From assembly GCF_001421785.1 (NCBI RefSeq), contig NZ_LMLB01000001.1:188793-252792 (forward strand): a stretch of 64,000 nt of DNA. Reading direction: 5' to 3'. The first letter of the stretch is position 1, and the number at the start of each line of letters is the position of its first letter. Shown piece after piece: positions 7,904-17,900 of this stretch. The notes beneath the pieces are model-generated. The model was not told the DNA's origin, searched no databases, and saw only the letters and a list, made by a program, of their open reading frames with translations. The position numbers and the translations under genes are program-made. Origin of the DNA: Sphingomonas sp. Leaf33 (lineage in GTDB: Bacteria; Pseudomonadota; Alphaproteobacteria; Sphingomonadales; Sphingomonadaceae).

Positions 7904-8596
7904 TCACTTCGGCGCGCGTTCCGCCGCTGCCGGGTCGACCGACGGGGCGCCGCTGGCCGGAGTGGCGGCGTTCTGGACGTCGGCGGTGTTGCCGAGCGTG
8001 GCCGCGCCGTCCTTGTTCGTCGCCGCATCGCCCGCCGGGGCGCCTGCGGCCGGAGCTGCGCCTGCCGCCGGAGCGGCCGGGAGCGGCAGGTTGGAGCCTT
8101 GAGCGTTCAGATACGCGATCACGTTCGCGCGTTCCTCGGCATTGCCGAGCCCCGCAAAGGTCATCTTGGTGCCGTCGGCGAACTTGCGCGGGCTCTTCAG
8201 CCAGGCGTCCATGTTGTCGAAGCCCCAGGTACCGCCCTTGGCCTTCAGCGCTTCGGAGAAGGCGAAGCCGCCCTTCCCTTGCGCGATCGCTTCACCCAGC
8301 GTCGCATACAGGTTCGGGCCGACGCCGTTGGCGCCGCCCTGGGTGATGGTGTGGCACGCCGCGCACTTGGCAAAGCTCGCCTGGCCCTTGGCGACGTCCG
8401 CGGTGGCAAGACGCGTGGCGATGGGAGCCTCGGCCGCCGCACCGCCGCCGCCGCCTTCTTCCACGCCCTCGATCGGATAGCCCATCTTTTCCGGGCGACC
8501 GCCGTGGAAGGCCATGCCGCTCGCGATCGACAGCCCGAGTGCGCAGACGCAGCCTGCCAGCACCCAGCCCGCGATGGTGTTGCTCCGATTGTCCAT
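7904..8596 (-). CDS. Membrane-anchored c-type cytochrome
   Basis: Electron carrier of 230 residues with an N-terminal membrane anchor (about 8-30, not obviously cleaved) that holds a periplasmic class I cytochrome c domain. Heme attachment is CAACH at 78-82 and the likely axial Met is M145 in DGTKMTFAGL. The anchor, a Gly/Ala linker, then heme domain resembles CycM/cytochrome c552, which links the bc1 complex to the terminal oxidase. Unusual is an Ala/Pro-rich low-complexity tail of about 60 residues. The gene has its own terminator at 7763-7791 and is divergent from pheA. Confidence 0.93.
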   Translation of the reverse strand: MDNRSNTIAGWVLAGCVCALGLSIASGMAFHGGRPEKMGYPIEGVEEGGGGGAAAEAPIATRLATADVAKGQASFAKCAACHTITQGGANGVGPNLYATLGEAIAQGKGGFAFSEALKAKGGTWGFDNMDAWLKSPRKFADGTKMTFAGLGNAEERANVIAYLNAQGSNLPLPAAPAAGAAPAAGAPAGDAATNKDGAATLGNTADVQNAATPASGAPSVDPAAAERAPK

Positions 8597-8687
8597 TGCC
8601 GCCCGTTTGGAAAAGAGTTGTAAGTCCCTCTGCCCTTAAAGCGCAGGATTGCCCATCGCAAGCATGGCGATTACGCGGTCGCAGGAC

Positions 8688-9578
8688 ATGGACAATTACG
8701 CACCCCCCGCCCGCCCGATCGTCGCACGGATGACGAAGGCCGCGGCGAGCGAGCCGAACCGCGCTGTCGCGTTCCAGGGTGCGCCGGGCGCCAACAGCCA
8801 TGTCGCGGCGATGGAAGCGTTTCCGGACGGCCTGCCGCTGCCGTGCTTCGACTTCGCCGACGCGATCGAGGCGGTGCAGACCGGCGCGGCCGACTGCGCG
8901 ATCATCCCGATCGAGAATTCGCTGCACGGCCGCGTCGCCGACATGCATTTCCTGCTGCCGGAATCGGGGCTGAGCATCACCGGCGAGCATTTCCTGAATA
9001 TCCGCCACGCGTTGCTGGCGGTCGACGGGCGCGCGTCGGTGCGCGAGGCGATGAGCCACCCGCAGGCGCTGGGCCAGTGCCGCCACTGGCTGCGCGACGC
9101 CGGGATCAAGCCGGTCGCCTATCCCGACACCGCCGGCGCGGCGGCGGTGGTCGCGGACCTGAAGGATCCGGCGATTGCCGCACTCGCTCCGCCGGCGGCG
9201 GCGGAACTGTACGGGCTGAACGTGCTGGAAACCGACGTGTCGGATGCGGCGCATAACGTGACGCGGTTCGTGACGCTGGCGCGCGCCGGGCGGCCGCTGG
9301 CGGGGACGGGGCCGTTCATCACGACGTTCGTGTTCGAGGTGAAGAACATCCCTGCCGCGCTGTTCAAGGCGCTGGGCGGCTTTGCGACCAACGGCGTCAA
9401 CATGACCAAGCTGGAAAGCTACCAGCGCGAGGCGCGGTTCTCGGCGACCGAATTCTACGCGGACATCGTCGGGATGCCGGGAGATGCAGCGGTCGACCGG
9501 GCGATGGACGAACTGCGCTATCATTCGAAATGGGTGCGGGTGTTAGGGACCTACCCGCAGGCGCGGGTGCGGGGGTAG
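8688..9578 (+). CDS. pheA: Prephenate dehydratase
   Basis: Converts prephenate to phenylpyruvate in phenylalanine synthesis. The 296-residue monofunctional enzyme has the dehydratase domain (about 25-205) with FQGAPGANSHVA, IPIENSLHGRV and the catalytic NVTRF at 190-194, then a C-terminal ACT domain (about 215-285) for phenylalanine control. The ACT motif reads LESYQRE rather than the textbook ESRP. Earlier ATG (8664) and TTG (8649) starts are possible. The ATG at 8688 is preferred because it gives the usual short N-terminus (MDNYAPPARP). The chorismate mutase is not fused. Confidence 0.94.
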   Translation: MDNYAPPARPIVARMTKAAASEPNRAVAFQGAPGANSHVAAMEAFPDGLPLPCFDFADAIEAVQTGAADCAIIPIENSLHGRVADMHFLLPESGLSITGEHFLNIRHALLAVDGRASVREAMSHPQALGQCRHWLRDAGIKPVAYPDTAGAAAVVADLKDPAIAALAPPAAAELYGLNVLETDVSDAAHNVTRFVTLARAGRPLAGTGPFITTFVFEVKNIPAALFKALGGFATNGVNMTKLESYQREARFSATEFYADIVGMPGDAAVDRAMDELRYHSKWVRVLGTYPQARVRG

Positions 9579-9585
9579 CAGGTAA

Positions 9586-9609
9586 CCCTCTCCCCTGAAG
9601 GAGAGAGGG
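9586..9609. terminator. Hairpin between convergent pheA and nudC
   Basis: CTCTCC (9588-9593) can pair with GGAGAG (9600-9605) between two convergent stop codons. There is no clear T-run on either side, so termination is only a guess from position. Confidence 0.4.
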
Positions 9610-9610
9610 C

Positions 9611-10477
9611 TTAACTTGACGCCCACTCTTCCAGCAGCGTCCGCGCGATCGCGTAGGACGGTGGCGGCAGGAAGCGGGCATCGGCCGCGCCCGCCAGCGC
9701 CGCGCGTACCTCGTCGCGGGTCACCCAGAATGCGTCCTCGATCTCCTTTGCGTCGATCGTCAACGCGTCGCTGTCCGCGGTGCCGATCGCGGCCAGCATC
9801 AGCTGCCCCGGAAACGGCCAGGGCTGGCTGGCGAGGTAGCGGACGTTCGATACGCGGACGCCGGCTTCCTCGAACAGTTCGCGCGCGACCGCTTCCTCCA
9901 GCGATTCGCCCGGTTCGACGAACCCGGCCAGCGCCGAATAGCGCCCCGCCGGCCACGCCGCCTGCCGCCCGACCAGCGCGCGGCCGTCGTGTTCGGCCAG
10001 CATGATGACGACCGGGTCGACGCGCGGGTAATGTTCGGCGCCGCACGACGGGCAGGCCCGCGCCCAGCCGCCGCGGATGATGTCGGTCGCGGTGCCGCAG
10101 TTGGCGCAATAGCCGTTCCGCGCGTGCCAGCCGGTGACGCTGCGGACCATGCCGAAGATCGCCGCGTCGCCCGGCGGCATGGTGTCGAGCATCCGCATCA
10201 GCGGGCCCGATCGCGCCGGCCCCGCGGCGTCGCCCGGACGGGTCTCGGCGAAATAGGGCCGCCGTTCGGAATCGAAGCCGAGGAAGATCGGCGTACCTTC
10301 CACCTCCGCGATCGACGTCCAGGCGATCGCGCCATGGTCGTCCACCGCCGGATCGCCATTCGCCAGCCGCATCAGCCGCGCGCGCGGATCGGCGAGCACC
10401 GCCGCCAGCGCATCCGGGTCGCCCCGGACGGCATCCGCGCGGTCGAGCCAGGCGCCGGTGAAGCCGGTTTCGATCAC
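9611..10477 (-). CDS. nudC: NADH pyrophosphatase (NUDIX hydrolase)
   Basis: Hydrolyses NAD(H) to NMN(H) and AMP and, in characterised NudC enzymes, removes NAD caps from RNA. The 288-residue protein has an N-terminal domain, a zinc ribbon with C124-x2-C127 and C142-x2-C145, and a NUDIX box beginning GFVEPGES at 185 with the RELFEEAG helix. SQPWPFPGQ after the box is the NADH-specific motif. The start is a GTG at 10477 whose bases overlap the stop of the upstream beta-lactamase-family gene (GTGA), indicating translational coupling. Confidence 0.94.
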   Translation of the reverse strand: MIETGFTGAWLDRADAVRGDPDALAAVLADPRARLMRLANGDPAVDDHGAIAWTSIAEVEGTPIFLGFDSERRPYFAETRPGDAAGPARSGPLMRMLDTMPPGDAAIFGMVRSVTGWHARNGYCANCGTATDIIRGGWARACPSCGAEHYPRVDPVVIMLAEHDGRALVGRQAAWPAGRYSALAGFVEPGESLEEAVARELFEEAGVRVSNVRYLASQPWPFPGQLMLAAIGTADSDALTIDAKEIEDAFWVTRDEVRAALAGAADARFLPPPSYAIARTLLEEWASS

Positions 10478-11799
10478 TTGGGCGCTGCGTCCGCGTAGAG
10501 CGCCTTCACCACGTCGCTGCGCACCGGCCAGCGATCGGCGGGGAAGTAGTTGACCATCACTGTGCCGCGGACCTTCTTCACCGGATCGACCCAGGCGATC
10601 GTGCCGGCCGCCCCGCCCCAGCCATAGGTGCCCTTGCTGGCGCCACCCGGCACGTCGGCGAGATAGACCGACCCGCCCGCGCCATAGCCCATCGGCGGCC
10701 CCTGCGTGCCGCCGGTCGACCCGCCGACACCCTGGAAGGTCACGCCCGCCGGGAGCAGGTTGGACAGCGCCAGGCGCACCGTCGCCGGCTTCATGACGCG
10801 GACGCCGTCGAGTGTGCCCTCATCGACCAGCATGTGCAGGAACCGGTCGTAGTCGCGCGCCGACGACACGAGGCCGGCGCCGCCGTAGGGGAAGCTCGGC
10901 GGCTGGAGCCAGGCCGACGCCTTCGCCGGATCGAGCGGGGTCAGCGTGGTGCCGGCGATCAGGTAGTTGTCGGCAAAGCGCCCGACCTCCGACTGCGGGA
11001 CTGTCCAGTAGCTCGATCGCATCTTCAGCGGATCGAACAGCCGCGTCTGGACGAAGCGTTCGAAGGGCATGCGCGCCACCTTCTCGACCACGGCGGCGGT
11101 CAGGTCGAGACCGATCGAATAGCTCCATTTCGTGCCCGGCTGCGCGATCAGCGGCGCCTGCGCGACGCGGGCGGCGAATTCCTGGAGCGACTTCGGTCGG
11201 ACGAGCTTCGCCTGCGCCTCGACCGCGGCGTTGACCGCGCCAGGCAGGAGCCCCAGGCGCTCATATTCCTTCAGCAGCGGCCCCTTGGCCGAAATGTTGT
11301 AGCTGAGCCCGGCGGTGTGGGTCAGCAGCATCCGGATCGTGATCGGGCGCGTCGCCGGCACCGAATCGAGCGACGTGTCGGGGCTGGTCAGCACGCGCAT
11401 CTGCTTGAATTCGGGGTAGATGTCGCTGAGCGGCTGGTCGAGCTTCAGCTTGCCGTCCTCGATCAGCAGCATCGCCGCCATCGCGGTGATCGGCTTGGTC
11501 ATCGAATAGACGCGCCAGAGCGTGTCGGGACCGGCCTTCGCCGCGCCGGGATCGAGCGAGATCGTGCCGGCCGAGACGAACAGGGTCGGCGATGTGCCGC
11601 GACCGAACGCGCCGACGATGCCGGGCATCTTCTTGTCCGCGACGTATCCGTCGAACAGCGCCTGCATCGCGGGATGGCCGCGGGTTGCGGCCTGCGCAGG
11701 CTGGGGCATCGGCTGCGGGCTGGCTTGTCCTTCCCAAGCATGTGCCGCAAACGCGCTGCCGGCCGCGAGTGCCAGCGCAATCAAAGCCTTGGACCGCAT
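10474..11799 (-). CDS. Serine hydrolase, beta-lactamase (class C) family
   Basis: Exported 441-residue serine hydrolase of the beta-lactamase/penicillin-binding-protein fold. A signal peptide (about 1-20) precedes the domain. The catalytic SxxK is SMTK at 99-102 and the second motif is Y227-S-I, where Tyr is kept but the usual Asn is replaced. GWGG near residue 400 stands where KTG or HxG is found. This pattern is typical of esterase or peptidase members, so antibiotic hydrolysis should not be assumed. The ATG at 11799 starts the signal peptide. It lies 2 bases downstream of mutY and overlaps nudC by 4 bases. Confidence 0.88.
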   Translation of the reverse strand: MRSKALIALALAAGSAFAAHAWEGQASPQPMPQPAQAATRGHPAMQALFDGYVADKKMPGIVGAFGRGTSPTLFVSAGTISLDPGAAKAGPDTLWRVYSMTKPITAMAAMLLIEDGKLKLDQPLSDIYPEFKQMRVLTSPDTSLDSVPATRPITIRMLLTHTAGLSYNISAKGPLLKEYERLGLLPGAVNAAVEAQAKLVRPKSLQEFAARVAQAPLIAQPGTKWSYSIGLDLTAAVVEKVARMPFERFVQTRLFDPLKMRSSYWTVPQSEVGRFADNYLIAGTTLTPLDPAKASAWLQPPSFPYGGAGLVSSARDYDRFLHMLVDEGTLDGVRVMKPATVRLALSNLLPAGVTFQGVGGSTGGTQGPPMGYGAGGSVYLADVPGGASKGTYGWGGAAGTIAWVDPVKKVRGTVMVNYFPADRWPVRSDVVKALYADAAPK

Positions 11800-11801
11800 C
11801 A

Positions 11802-12830
11802 CTATCCCTTCCGAAATCTCTCCGCCGCCTTTGCGAACAGGGTCGGCAGGCCTGCCTCGGCAAGCCGTTCGACCGGCCACCATTCGCCGCCAGCGCCTGC
11901 TTCCTGCGCCTCCACGCGCGCGGCGGCAAGCCGGCAGATCAGGCGGAAGTGGGTGAAGACATGGACGATCGCGCCGTCCAGCCACTGCCAGTCGGCCTGG
12001 GCGGGGGCATCGGCAAGGGCGGGATCGTTGTCACCCCACGCCCCGGTCGGCAGCGCGCGCATCCCGCCGAGCAGGCCTGTGTCCGGGCGACGGACGAGCA
12101 GGACGTCGTCGCCGCGCGCCAGCCAGAAGATCGTGCCGTGGCGAGTGGGCTTGGCCGTCTTCGCCTTTTTCTTGGGAAACGCCTCGGGCGCGCCGGTCGC
12201 AAAGCCCGCGCAATCCGCCCGCAGCGGGCAGAGCAGGCATTTTGGCGCGCGCGACGTGCAGATCGCCGAGCCCAGATCCATCATCGCCTGCGCGAAATCG
12301 CCGGCGCGCGCGTCCGGCGTGATCGAATCGGCGTGGGTGCGGATATTGGCGCCGTCGTCGGCGAACAGCCGCGCGACGACGCGCTTCACATTGGCGTCGA
12401 TCACCACCGCGCGCCGCCCGAACGCGATTCCCGCGATCGCGGCGGCGGTATAGTCGCCCAGGCCCGGCAGCGTACGCAGCGCCGCTTCGGTATCGGGGAA
12501 ACGCCCGCCATGATCGGCGACGACCGCGCGCGCGCATTTCAACAGGTTGCGGGCGCGGGCGTAGTAGCCAAGCCCCGCCCACGCCGCCATGACGTCTTCG
12601 TCCGATGCCGCCGCGAACCGCGCAAGCGTCGGCCAGCGCGCGACCCACGCCTCGAACCGCGGGCGCACCGCGGCGACCGTCGTCTGCTGGAGCATCACCT
12701 CCGACAGCCAGACCCGGTACGGGTCGGGCGGCGGGTTGCCCGGCGGGCTGCGCCACGGCAGCGAGCGGGCATTGACGTCGTACCAGGCGAGCAGGCGCGC
12801 GGCGATGGATGCGGAGACCTTTGCGGACAC
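11802..12830 (-). CDS. mutY: A/G-specific adenine glycosylase
   Basis: Removes adenine paired with 8-oxoguanine. The catalytic Glu lies in SEVMLQQT (about residue 44), the helix-hairpin-helix is LPGLGDYTAAAI, the active Asp is in VIDANVKRVV, and the 4Fe-4S cluster is C-x6-C-x2-C-x5-C (CTSRAPKCLLCPLRADC). A NUDIX-like 8-oxoG recognition domain follows from about residue 215. The start is uncertain. The GTG at 12830 gives the usual short N-terminus. The ATG at 12860 adds ten residues and overlaps the divergent DUF721 start by two bases. First gene of a leftward mutY-hydrolase-nudC run. Confidence 0.94.
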   Translation of the reverse strand: MSAKVSASIAARLLAWYDVNARSLPWRSPPGNPPPDPYRVWLSEVMLQQTTVAAVRPRFEAWVARWPTLARFAAASDEDVMAAWAGLGYYARARNLLKCARAVVADHGGRFPDTEAALRTLPGLGDYTAAAIAGIAFGRRAVVIDANVKRVVARLFADDGANIRTHADSITPDARAGDFAQAMMDLGSAICTSRAPKCLLCPLRADCAGFATGAPEAFPKKKAKTAKPTRHGTIFWLARGDDVLLVRRPDTGLLGGMRALPTGAWGDNDPALADAPAQADWQWLDGAIVHVFTHFRLICRLAAARVEAQEAGAGGEWWPVERLAEAGLPTLFAKAAERFRKG

Positions 12831-12858
12831 CGCGGCTCTATGGCATGGATCGCCGAAC

Positions 12859-13389
12859 ATGCCGAAGCCCCCCCAGCCGAAACCGGTCAAAGTCGAACCG
12901 GTGCGCGCCAACCGCGCGCAACAGGTCAGCGAACTGCTGCCCGATGTCGGCCGCGCCGCGTTCCGCCGTTTCGGCTTCGTCCAGTCGTCGGTCGTCACCC
13001 GCTGGGGCGAGATCGTCGGGGACCGCTATGCCCGCGTGTCGTCGCCCGAATCGATCCGCTTCCCGCACGGCGAGCGCGCGAACGGCGTGCTGACGCTGGT
13101 CGTGCAGGGCGCGCACGCGACGATGATGCAGCACATCGCGCCCGAGATCGTCGAACGGGTGAACCGCTTCTTCGGTTATCCTGCGGTCGGCAGGCTGACG
13201 ATCCGCCAGGGCGACGTGAAGCGCGAGGTCCGCCGGGCGCCGCCCGCGGTCCGCCCGGTCAGTCACGAACTGGGCGAATCGCTGCGCACCATCGCCGACC
13301 CCGAATTGAAACAGGTGCTGGCAGCGCTTGCCGCCGGCGTCGAAAGCGCGCCGGCCATCCCCGTCCCCTTCCTCGGAAAGATCAGTTGA
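12859..13389 (+). CDS. DUF721 protein, DciA-like helicase loader
   Basis: A 176-residue DUF721 protein. DciA, the founding member, loads the replicative helicase DnaB in bacteria without DnaC or DnaI. The visible core is VSELLPDVGRAAFRRFGF followed by the conserved V-x-R-W-x-E-I-V-G region (TRWGEIVGDRYARVSSPESI) and a LTLVVQG strand. N-terminal Pro/Lys-rich residues precede it and a disordered C-terminus follows. Assignment to DciA is by domain, not by experiment. It is divergent from mutY, and its stop overlaps the next start by one base (TGATG), so it leads the run to smc. Confidence 0.82.
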   Translation: MPKPPQPKPVKVEPVRANRAQQVSELLPDVGRAAFRRFGFVQSSVVTRWGEIVGDRYARVSSPESIRFPHGERANGVLTLVVQGAHATMMQHIAPEIVERVNRFFGYPAVGRLTIRQGDVKREVRRAPPAVRPVSHELGESLRTIADPELKQVLAALAAGVESAPAIPVPFLGKIS

Positions 13390-14060
13390 TGCGTAGCCTC
13401 ATCGCGCTCGCCGCCGCCACAGTGCTGGCCGCCGCCGCGCCGCCTGCCGCCAAGGACTGGCGCACGACCGCGTCGGTGACGCCGATCGGCAGCGTGCTGG
13501 TCGGCAATCCGGCGGCGAAAACGAAGCTGGTCGAATATCTGAGCTTCACCTGTTCGCACTGCGGCGATTTCGTCGCCGAATCGAAGGCGCCGCTGCACGA
13601 CACGCTGGTCCGCCAGGGCAAGGTATCGGTGGAGACGCGCGCCGCGGTGCGCGATCCGTTCGACCTTGCCGCCTGGAGCCTCGCCAAATGCGCAGCCCCG
13701 CAGAAATTCCCGGCGCTGGCGAGCGCGATCTTCGCCGCGCGCGAAGACTGGACGGCGAAGGGCGATGCCTATGCCCAGGCCAACCTGCCCAAATTGAAAG
13801 CGATGTCGCAGCCGCAGCAGCTGCGCGCGGTGATCGACAACACCGGGCTGGGCGCGATCGGTGTGCAGCACGGCGTGACGCCTGCCGCGCTCGACCGCTG
13901 CCTAGCCTCCACCGCGCAGCGCGACCAGCTGATCAAGATGACGCAAGCCGCATTCAAGAAGATCCCGGGCACGCCGGGCTTCGAGATCAACGGCAAGATG
14001 GCCGAGGGTGCGAGCTGGGCGGTGCTGTCGCCCCAGCTCGTCGCCGCCGGTGCCAAGTAA
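13389..14060 (+). CDS. DsbA-family thiol:disulfide protein, secreted
   Basis: Periplasmic thioredoxin-fold protein of 223 residues with a cleavable signal (about 1-20) and an active site C55-S-H-C58 in LSFTCSHCGDF. The cis-proline loop is IPGTPGFEING near the C-terminus and an inserted alpha-helical domain lies between, as in DsbA. An additional cysteine is at SLAKCAAP. It belongs to the thioredoxin_4/DSBA-like group. It is fused by a one-base overlap to the DUF721 gene and followed by a paralogue, together forming the conserved alphaproteobacterial mutY-DUF721-dsbA-smc neighbourhood. Confidence 0.88.
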   Translation: MRSLIALAAATVLAAAAPPAAKDWRTTASVTPIGSVLVGNPAAKTKLVEYLSFTCSHCGDFVAESKAPLHDTLVRQGKVSVETRAAVRDPFDLAAWSLAKCAAPQKFPALASAIFAAREDWTAKGDAYAQANLPKLKAMSQPQQLRAVIDNTGLGAIGVQHGVTPAALDRCLASTAQRDQLIKMTQAAFKKIPGTPGFEINGKMAEGASWAVLSPQLVAAGAK

Positions 14061-14085
14061 TCCAGTCCTAGGAGTGATCCCGACG

Positions 14086-14832
14086 ATGCGTTTCCTGACC
14101 GTCCTGGCCCTTGCCACCGCGCTCACCGCCTGCGGTGGCGGCAACAGCAGCAACACGATGACTGTCGATAACGTGACCGCGGCCGCGCCGGTCGCCGGCA
14201 AGGCCGCGCCGGCGGGGACCAGCTGGGTCGACACCGTCACCCGCACGCCCGACGGCGGCTGGCTGATGGGCAACCCGGATGCGCCGGTCAAGCTGGTCGA
14301 ATATGGCAGCCGCACCTGCCACGTCTGCCGCGAATTCGACGAAAAGGGCTTTGGCCCGCTGACCCAGAAGTACGTGTCGACCGGCAAGGTCAGCTACGAA
14401 TTCCGGGATTACCTGCGCAACGGCGCCGACATCTCGGCCGCACTCGTCGGCGGTTGCGGCGGGACGGGGCCGTATTTCACCATCCTGAACCAGATGTACG
14501 CCGACCAGCCGCGTGTGCTGGATGTGCTGCAAAAGCTGCCGCAGAGCTATTACGAGGAACTGGGCAAGCTGCCGCTCGGCCAGCAGGCGACGAAGTTCGC
14601 CGAGAGCGCGGGCTACCTCGATTTCGTCAAACAGCGCGGCATTCCGGAGGCAAAGGCACGCCAGTGCCTGGCCGACACCGCCGAGGCCACGCGCCTGCAG
14701 AAGATGAACGAAAAGGCCAACCAGGATTACCCGATCCCCGGTACGCCGACCTTCATCCTGAACGGCAAGATGCTGGAAAACACGGTGAGCTGGGAACAGG
14801 TCGAAACCGCACTGAAGGCTGCGGGGGCCTGA
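14086..14832 (+). CDS. DsbA-family thiol:disulfide lipoprotein
   Basis: Paralogue of the preceding gene but predicted to be lipid-anchored: LTAC places the acylated Cys at C16. Of 248 residues, a Ser/Thr/Ala linker (17-45) leads to the thioredoxin fold with active site C78-H-V-C81 in GSRTCHVCREF and cis-Pro loop IPGTPTFILNG. The CHVC dipeptide differs from CSHC of its neighbour, suggesting a different redox potential or partner, which is inferred. A GGAG ribosome site precedes the ATG at 14086. A palindromic repeat separates it from smc. Confidence 0.88.
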   Translation: MRFLTVLALATALTACGGGNSSNTMTVDNVTAAAPVAGKAAPAGTSWVDTVTRTPDGGWLMGNPDAPVKLVEYGSRTCHVCREFDEKGFGPLTQKYVSTGKVSYEFRDYLRNGADISAALVGGCGGTGPYFTILNQMYADQPRVLDVLQKLPQSYYEELGKLPLGQQATKFAESAGYLDFVKQRGIPEAKARQCLADTAEATRLQKMNEKANQDYPIPGTPTFILNGKMLENTVSWEQVETALKAAGA

Positions 14833-14858
14833 AATTCGCGGCGGGGGGACACATGACA

Positions 14859-14944
14859 GACCGTTCGGGCTGAGCTTGTCGAAGCCCTGTCCTTCTTCTG
14901 CGACGAAGAAGGGCAGCCCTTCGACGGGCTCAGGGCGAACGGTC
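14859..14944. repeat. GAGCTTGTCGAAG palindromic repeat (copy 3)
   Basis: Starts GACCGTTCGGGCTGAGCTTG and ends with the inverted partner GGCGAACGGTC. The centre also pairs (CCTTCTTC with GAAGAAGG), so this copy could fold along almost its whole length. It fills the gap between the DsbA-like lipoprotein and smc. Confidence 0.85.
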
Positions 14945-14957
14945 CTAGTATAGCCCG

Positions 14958-17900
14958 ATGCGTATCAAACGCCTGCGCCTGACCGGGTTCAAGAGCTTCG
15001 TCGATCCCGCCGACCTTCGCATCGAACCCGGGCTGACCGGCGTCGTCGGCCCGAACGGCTGCGGCAAGTCCAACCTGCTCGAAGCGCTGCGCTGGGTGAT
15101 GGGCGAGACCAGCGCCAGGTCGATGCGCGGCGCCGGCATGGACGACGTGATCTTTGCCGGCACCCAGGCGCGCCCGGCGCGCGACTTCGCCGAAGTGTCG
15201 GTGCTGGCCGACCAGATGATCGACGTCGGCGGGGCCCAAGCCGAGGAGTTCGAGGTCGTCCGCCGCATCGAACGCGGGGCGGGCAGCGCGTACCGGATCA
15301 ACGGCCGCGACGTGCGCGCGAAGGACGTGGCGCTGGCCTTTGCCGATGCCGCGACCGGTGCGCATTCGCCGGCATTGGTCAGCCAGGGGCGGATCGGCGC
15401 GATTATCGCCGCCAAGCCGGCCGAACGCCGCGCGATGCTGGAGGAAGCCGCCGGCATTGCGGGACTGCACGTCCGCCGCAAGGATGCCGAAGCGAAGCTG
15501 CGCGCGACCGAAACGAACCTCGCCCGGCTGGACGAGGTCATCACCGACCAGGAAGCTCGTGCCGGACAATTGAAGCGCCAGGCGCGGCAGGCCGAACGCT
15601 ATCGACTCCTGTCATCACAGATCCGGGTCGCGGAGGGGCGGATGATCTTTGCCCGGTGGCGCGACGCCGCCGCTGCGGCCGACACAGCGAAGGCGGAAAG
15701 CCGGGCGGCCGAGGCGCTGGTCGCCGAGCGCGCCGCAGCGGTGGCGCAGACGAGCGCGGCACGGGACGCGGCGACCCGGGCGCTGGGGGACGCGCGGACC
15801 GCGGCGCTCGTGGCGCGCGACCGGGCGAGCGAGGTCGGCCATGCGCTGTCGGCCCTGCGTGCACAGAAGGCGGCGGCCGAGCGCCGGCTGAGCGAGCTCG
15901 ACGAACAGATGGCGCGATTGCGCGACGATCGCGCGCGCGAAGGGGCGCTCGCGCACGACGCGGCGGAGGCGATCGCGCGGCTGACGGCGGAGGGCAGGAC
16001 GCTCGATGCGCGGATCACCGATGCCGCGGCGCGCCTGCCGCAGATCGACGCGCACCTCGCCGATGCCGAGCGCGCCGCGCGCGATGCCGACGTGGCGCTG
16101 GCGCAGGCACTCGCGGCGCAGGCGGGCGAGGCGGCCGAGGCGCGGGTCGCCGCCGCCGCGCGCGACGCAGCGCGGGGGCGGGCCGAGCGGGTGCGGCGCG
16201 ACGTCGCGCTGCTCGATCGCGATCGCGCGGGACTGGCCGATGCCGCGCCGATCGCGGCCGAACGCGACCGCGCCGTCGCCGCGCGCGTCGAGGCGGCAGC
16301 GCACGGGGCCGCGGCGCGGGCTTCGCTGGAGGCTGCGATCGCCGCCGAACGCACCGCACAGGACGGACGCGATGCCGCTCAAGCGGCGCGCTCCGCCGCC
16401 CACGCCGAGTTGACCGCGATCGACGGCGAGATGCGCGCGCTCGCCAAGGCGGTTCAGCCGAGCCCGCGCGATCGCCTGCTCGACCGGGTTCGACCCGCCC
16501 CCGGATATGAGCGTGCGCTGGCGGCGGCGCTTGGGGACGACCTGAACGCCGGGCTAGATACGGCGGCCGAGCGGCGCTGGGCGGGCGCCGCACCGCAGCC
16601 GGGGGATCCCGGACCGCCGGCCGATACGACGCCGCTTGCCGATCATGTCGCCGCACCGCCAGCGCTGGCGCGGCGGCTGGCGCAGGTGTTCGTGAGCGAC
16701 ACCGACGCGGGCCAGCCGCTGGCGGTCGGGCAGCGGCTGGTGACGCGCGCGGGTGAACTGCGGCGCTGGGACGGCTATGTTGCCCGCAGCGACGGGGCGG
16801 CAGCGGCAGAGCGGCTGGAGCGCGTCAACCGGTTGCGGGCGCTGACGGCCACACGCCCGGCGGCCGAGGCGGCAGTGAGCGTGGCCGATGCAACGCTCGG
16901 CGGCATCGATACCGCGGTGACGCAGGCGCGCAGCGACGCGGCGGCGGCGCGGCGGACGATCGATGCCGCCGAGCTCGCCACGCGCGAAGCGACGCGTGCC
17001 GAGGATCGTGCGGCAGCGACGCTCGAACGGCTGGCGGCGCAGCGCGGCGATCTCGACGCGCGGGCCACGCGGTTGGCGGACGACCTGCGCGAGGCCGAGG
17101 CCGATCTGGCGCGCGCCGAGACGCTGGTAGCGGCGCTGCCGGACGGGAACGAGACGCGGGCGCGGGTCGCCGCACTCGGCAGCGTCGCGGACGCGGCGCG
17201 TGGCGCAGTGGCGACGGCGCGGGCCGACCGCGCCGGAATCGATCGCGACGCGGCATCCGCGCGCGAGCGGGCCGCGGCGGCGGCGGCGGAAGCGAAGGGC
17301 TGGAAGGCGCGCGCCGGAGAGGCCGCACGGCGGATCGCCGACATGGCGACACGCGAATCGGCGCTGGCCGAGGAGCGCACCGGACTTGCCGCGCGACCGG
17401 GCCTGCTGTCCGAGCGTATCGCGGGCGCCGATCGCGAGGCGACGACGGCGCGGGCCGAGGCCGATTCGCTCGCCGCGGCCGAACGCGCGGCGGAGGCGAC
17501 GCTGCGCACCGCGGAAAGCAACGCGCGCGTCGCCGCCGAAGCGCTGTCGGTGGCGCGCGAGGCGCGGGCCGGAGCCGTCGCACGGGCGGAAAACCAGGAC
17601 CTGCGCCGGGTCGAGATGGGACGCCTGTCGGGCGAACGCTTCGAATGTCCGCCGCCGCTGCTGCCCGAACGCGCCGGGTTCGACGCGGGCGAGGTCGGAT
17701 CGCCGGCCGACGAATCCATCCGCCACGAACGGCTGACCCAGGATCGCGAGCGGATCGGGCCGGTGAACCTCGTCGCGGAGAGCGAACTCGCCGAACTGGA
17801 AGCGGGCGCGCTGACCAATGCGCAGGAACGCCACGAGCTGGCGCTGGCCGTTAATCGCCTGCGCGGGTCGATCGGGACGCTCAATCGCGAGGGTCGCGAA

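Noticed and set aside
10474..11799. Beta-lactamase resistance gene
   Set aside because: The second motif is Y-S-I rather than Y-x-N and the third is GWGG, typical of other serine hydrolases; resistance is not supported.
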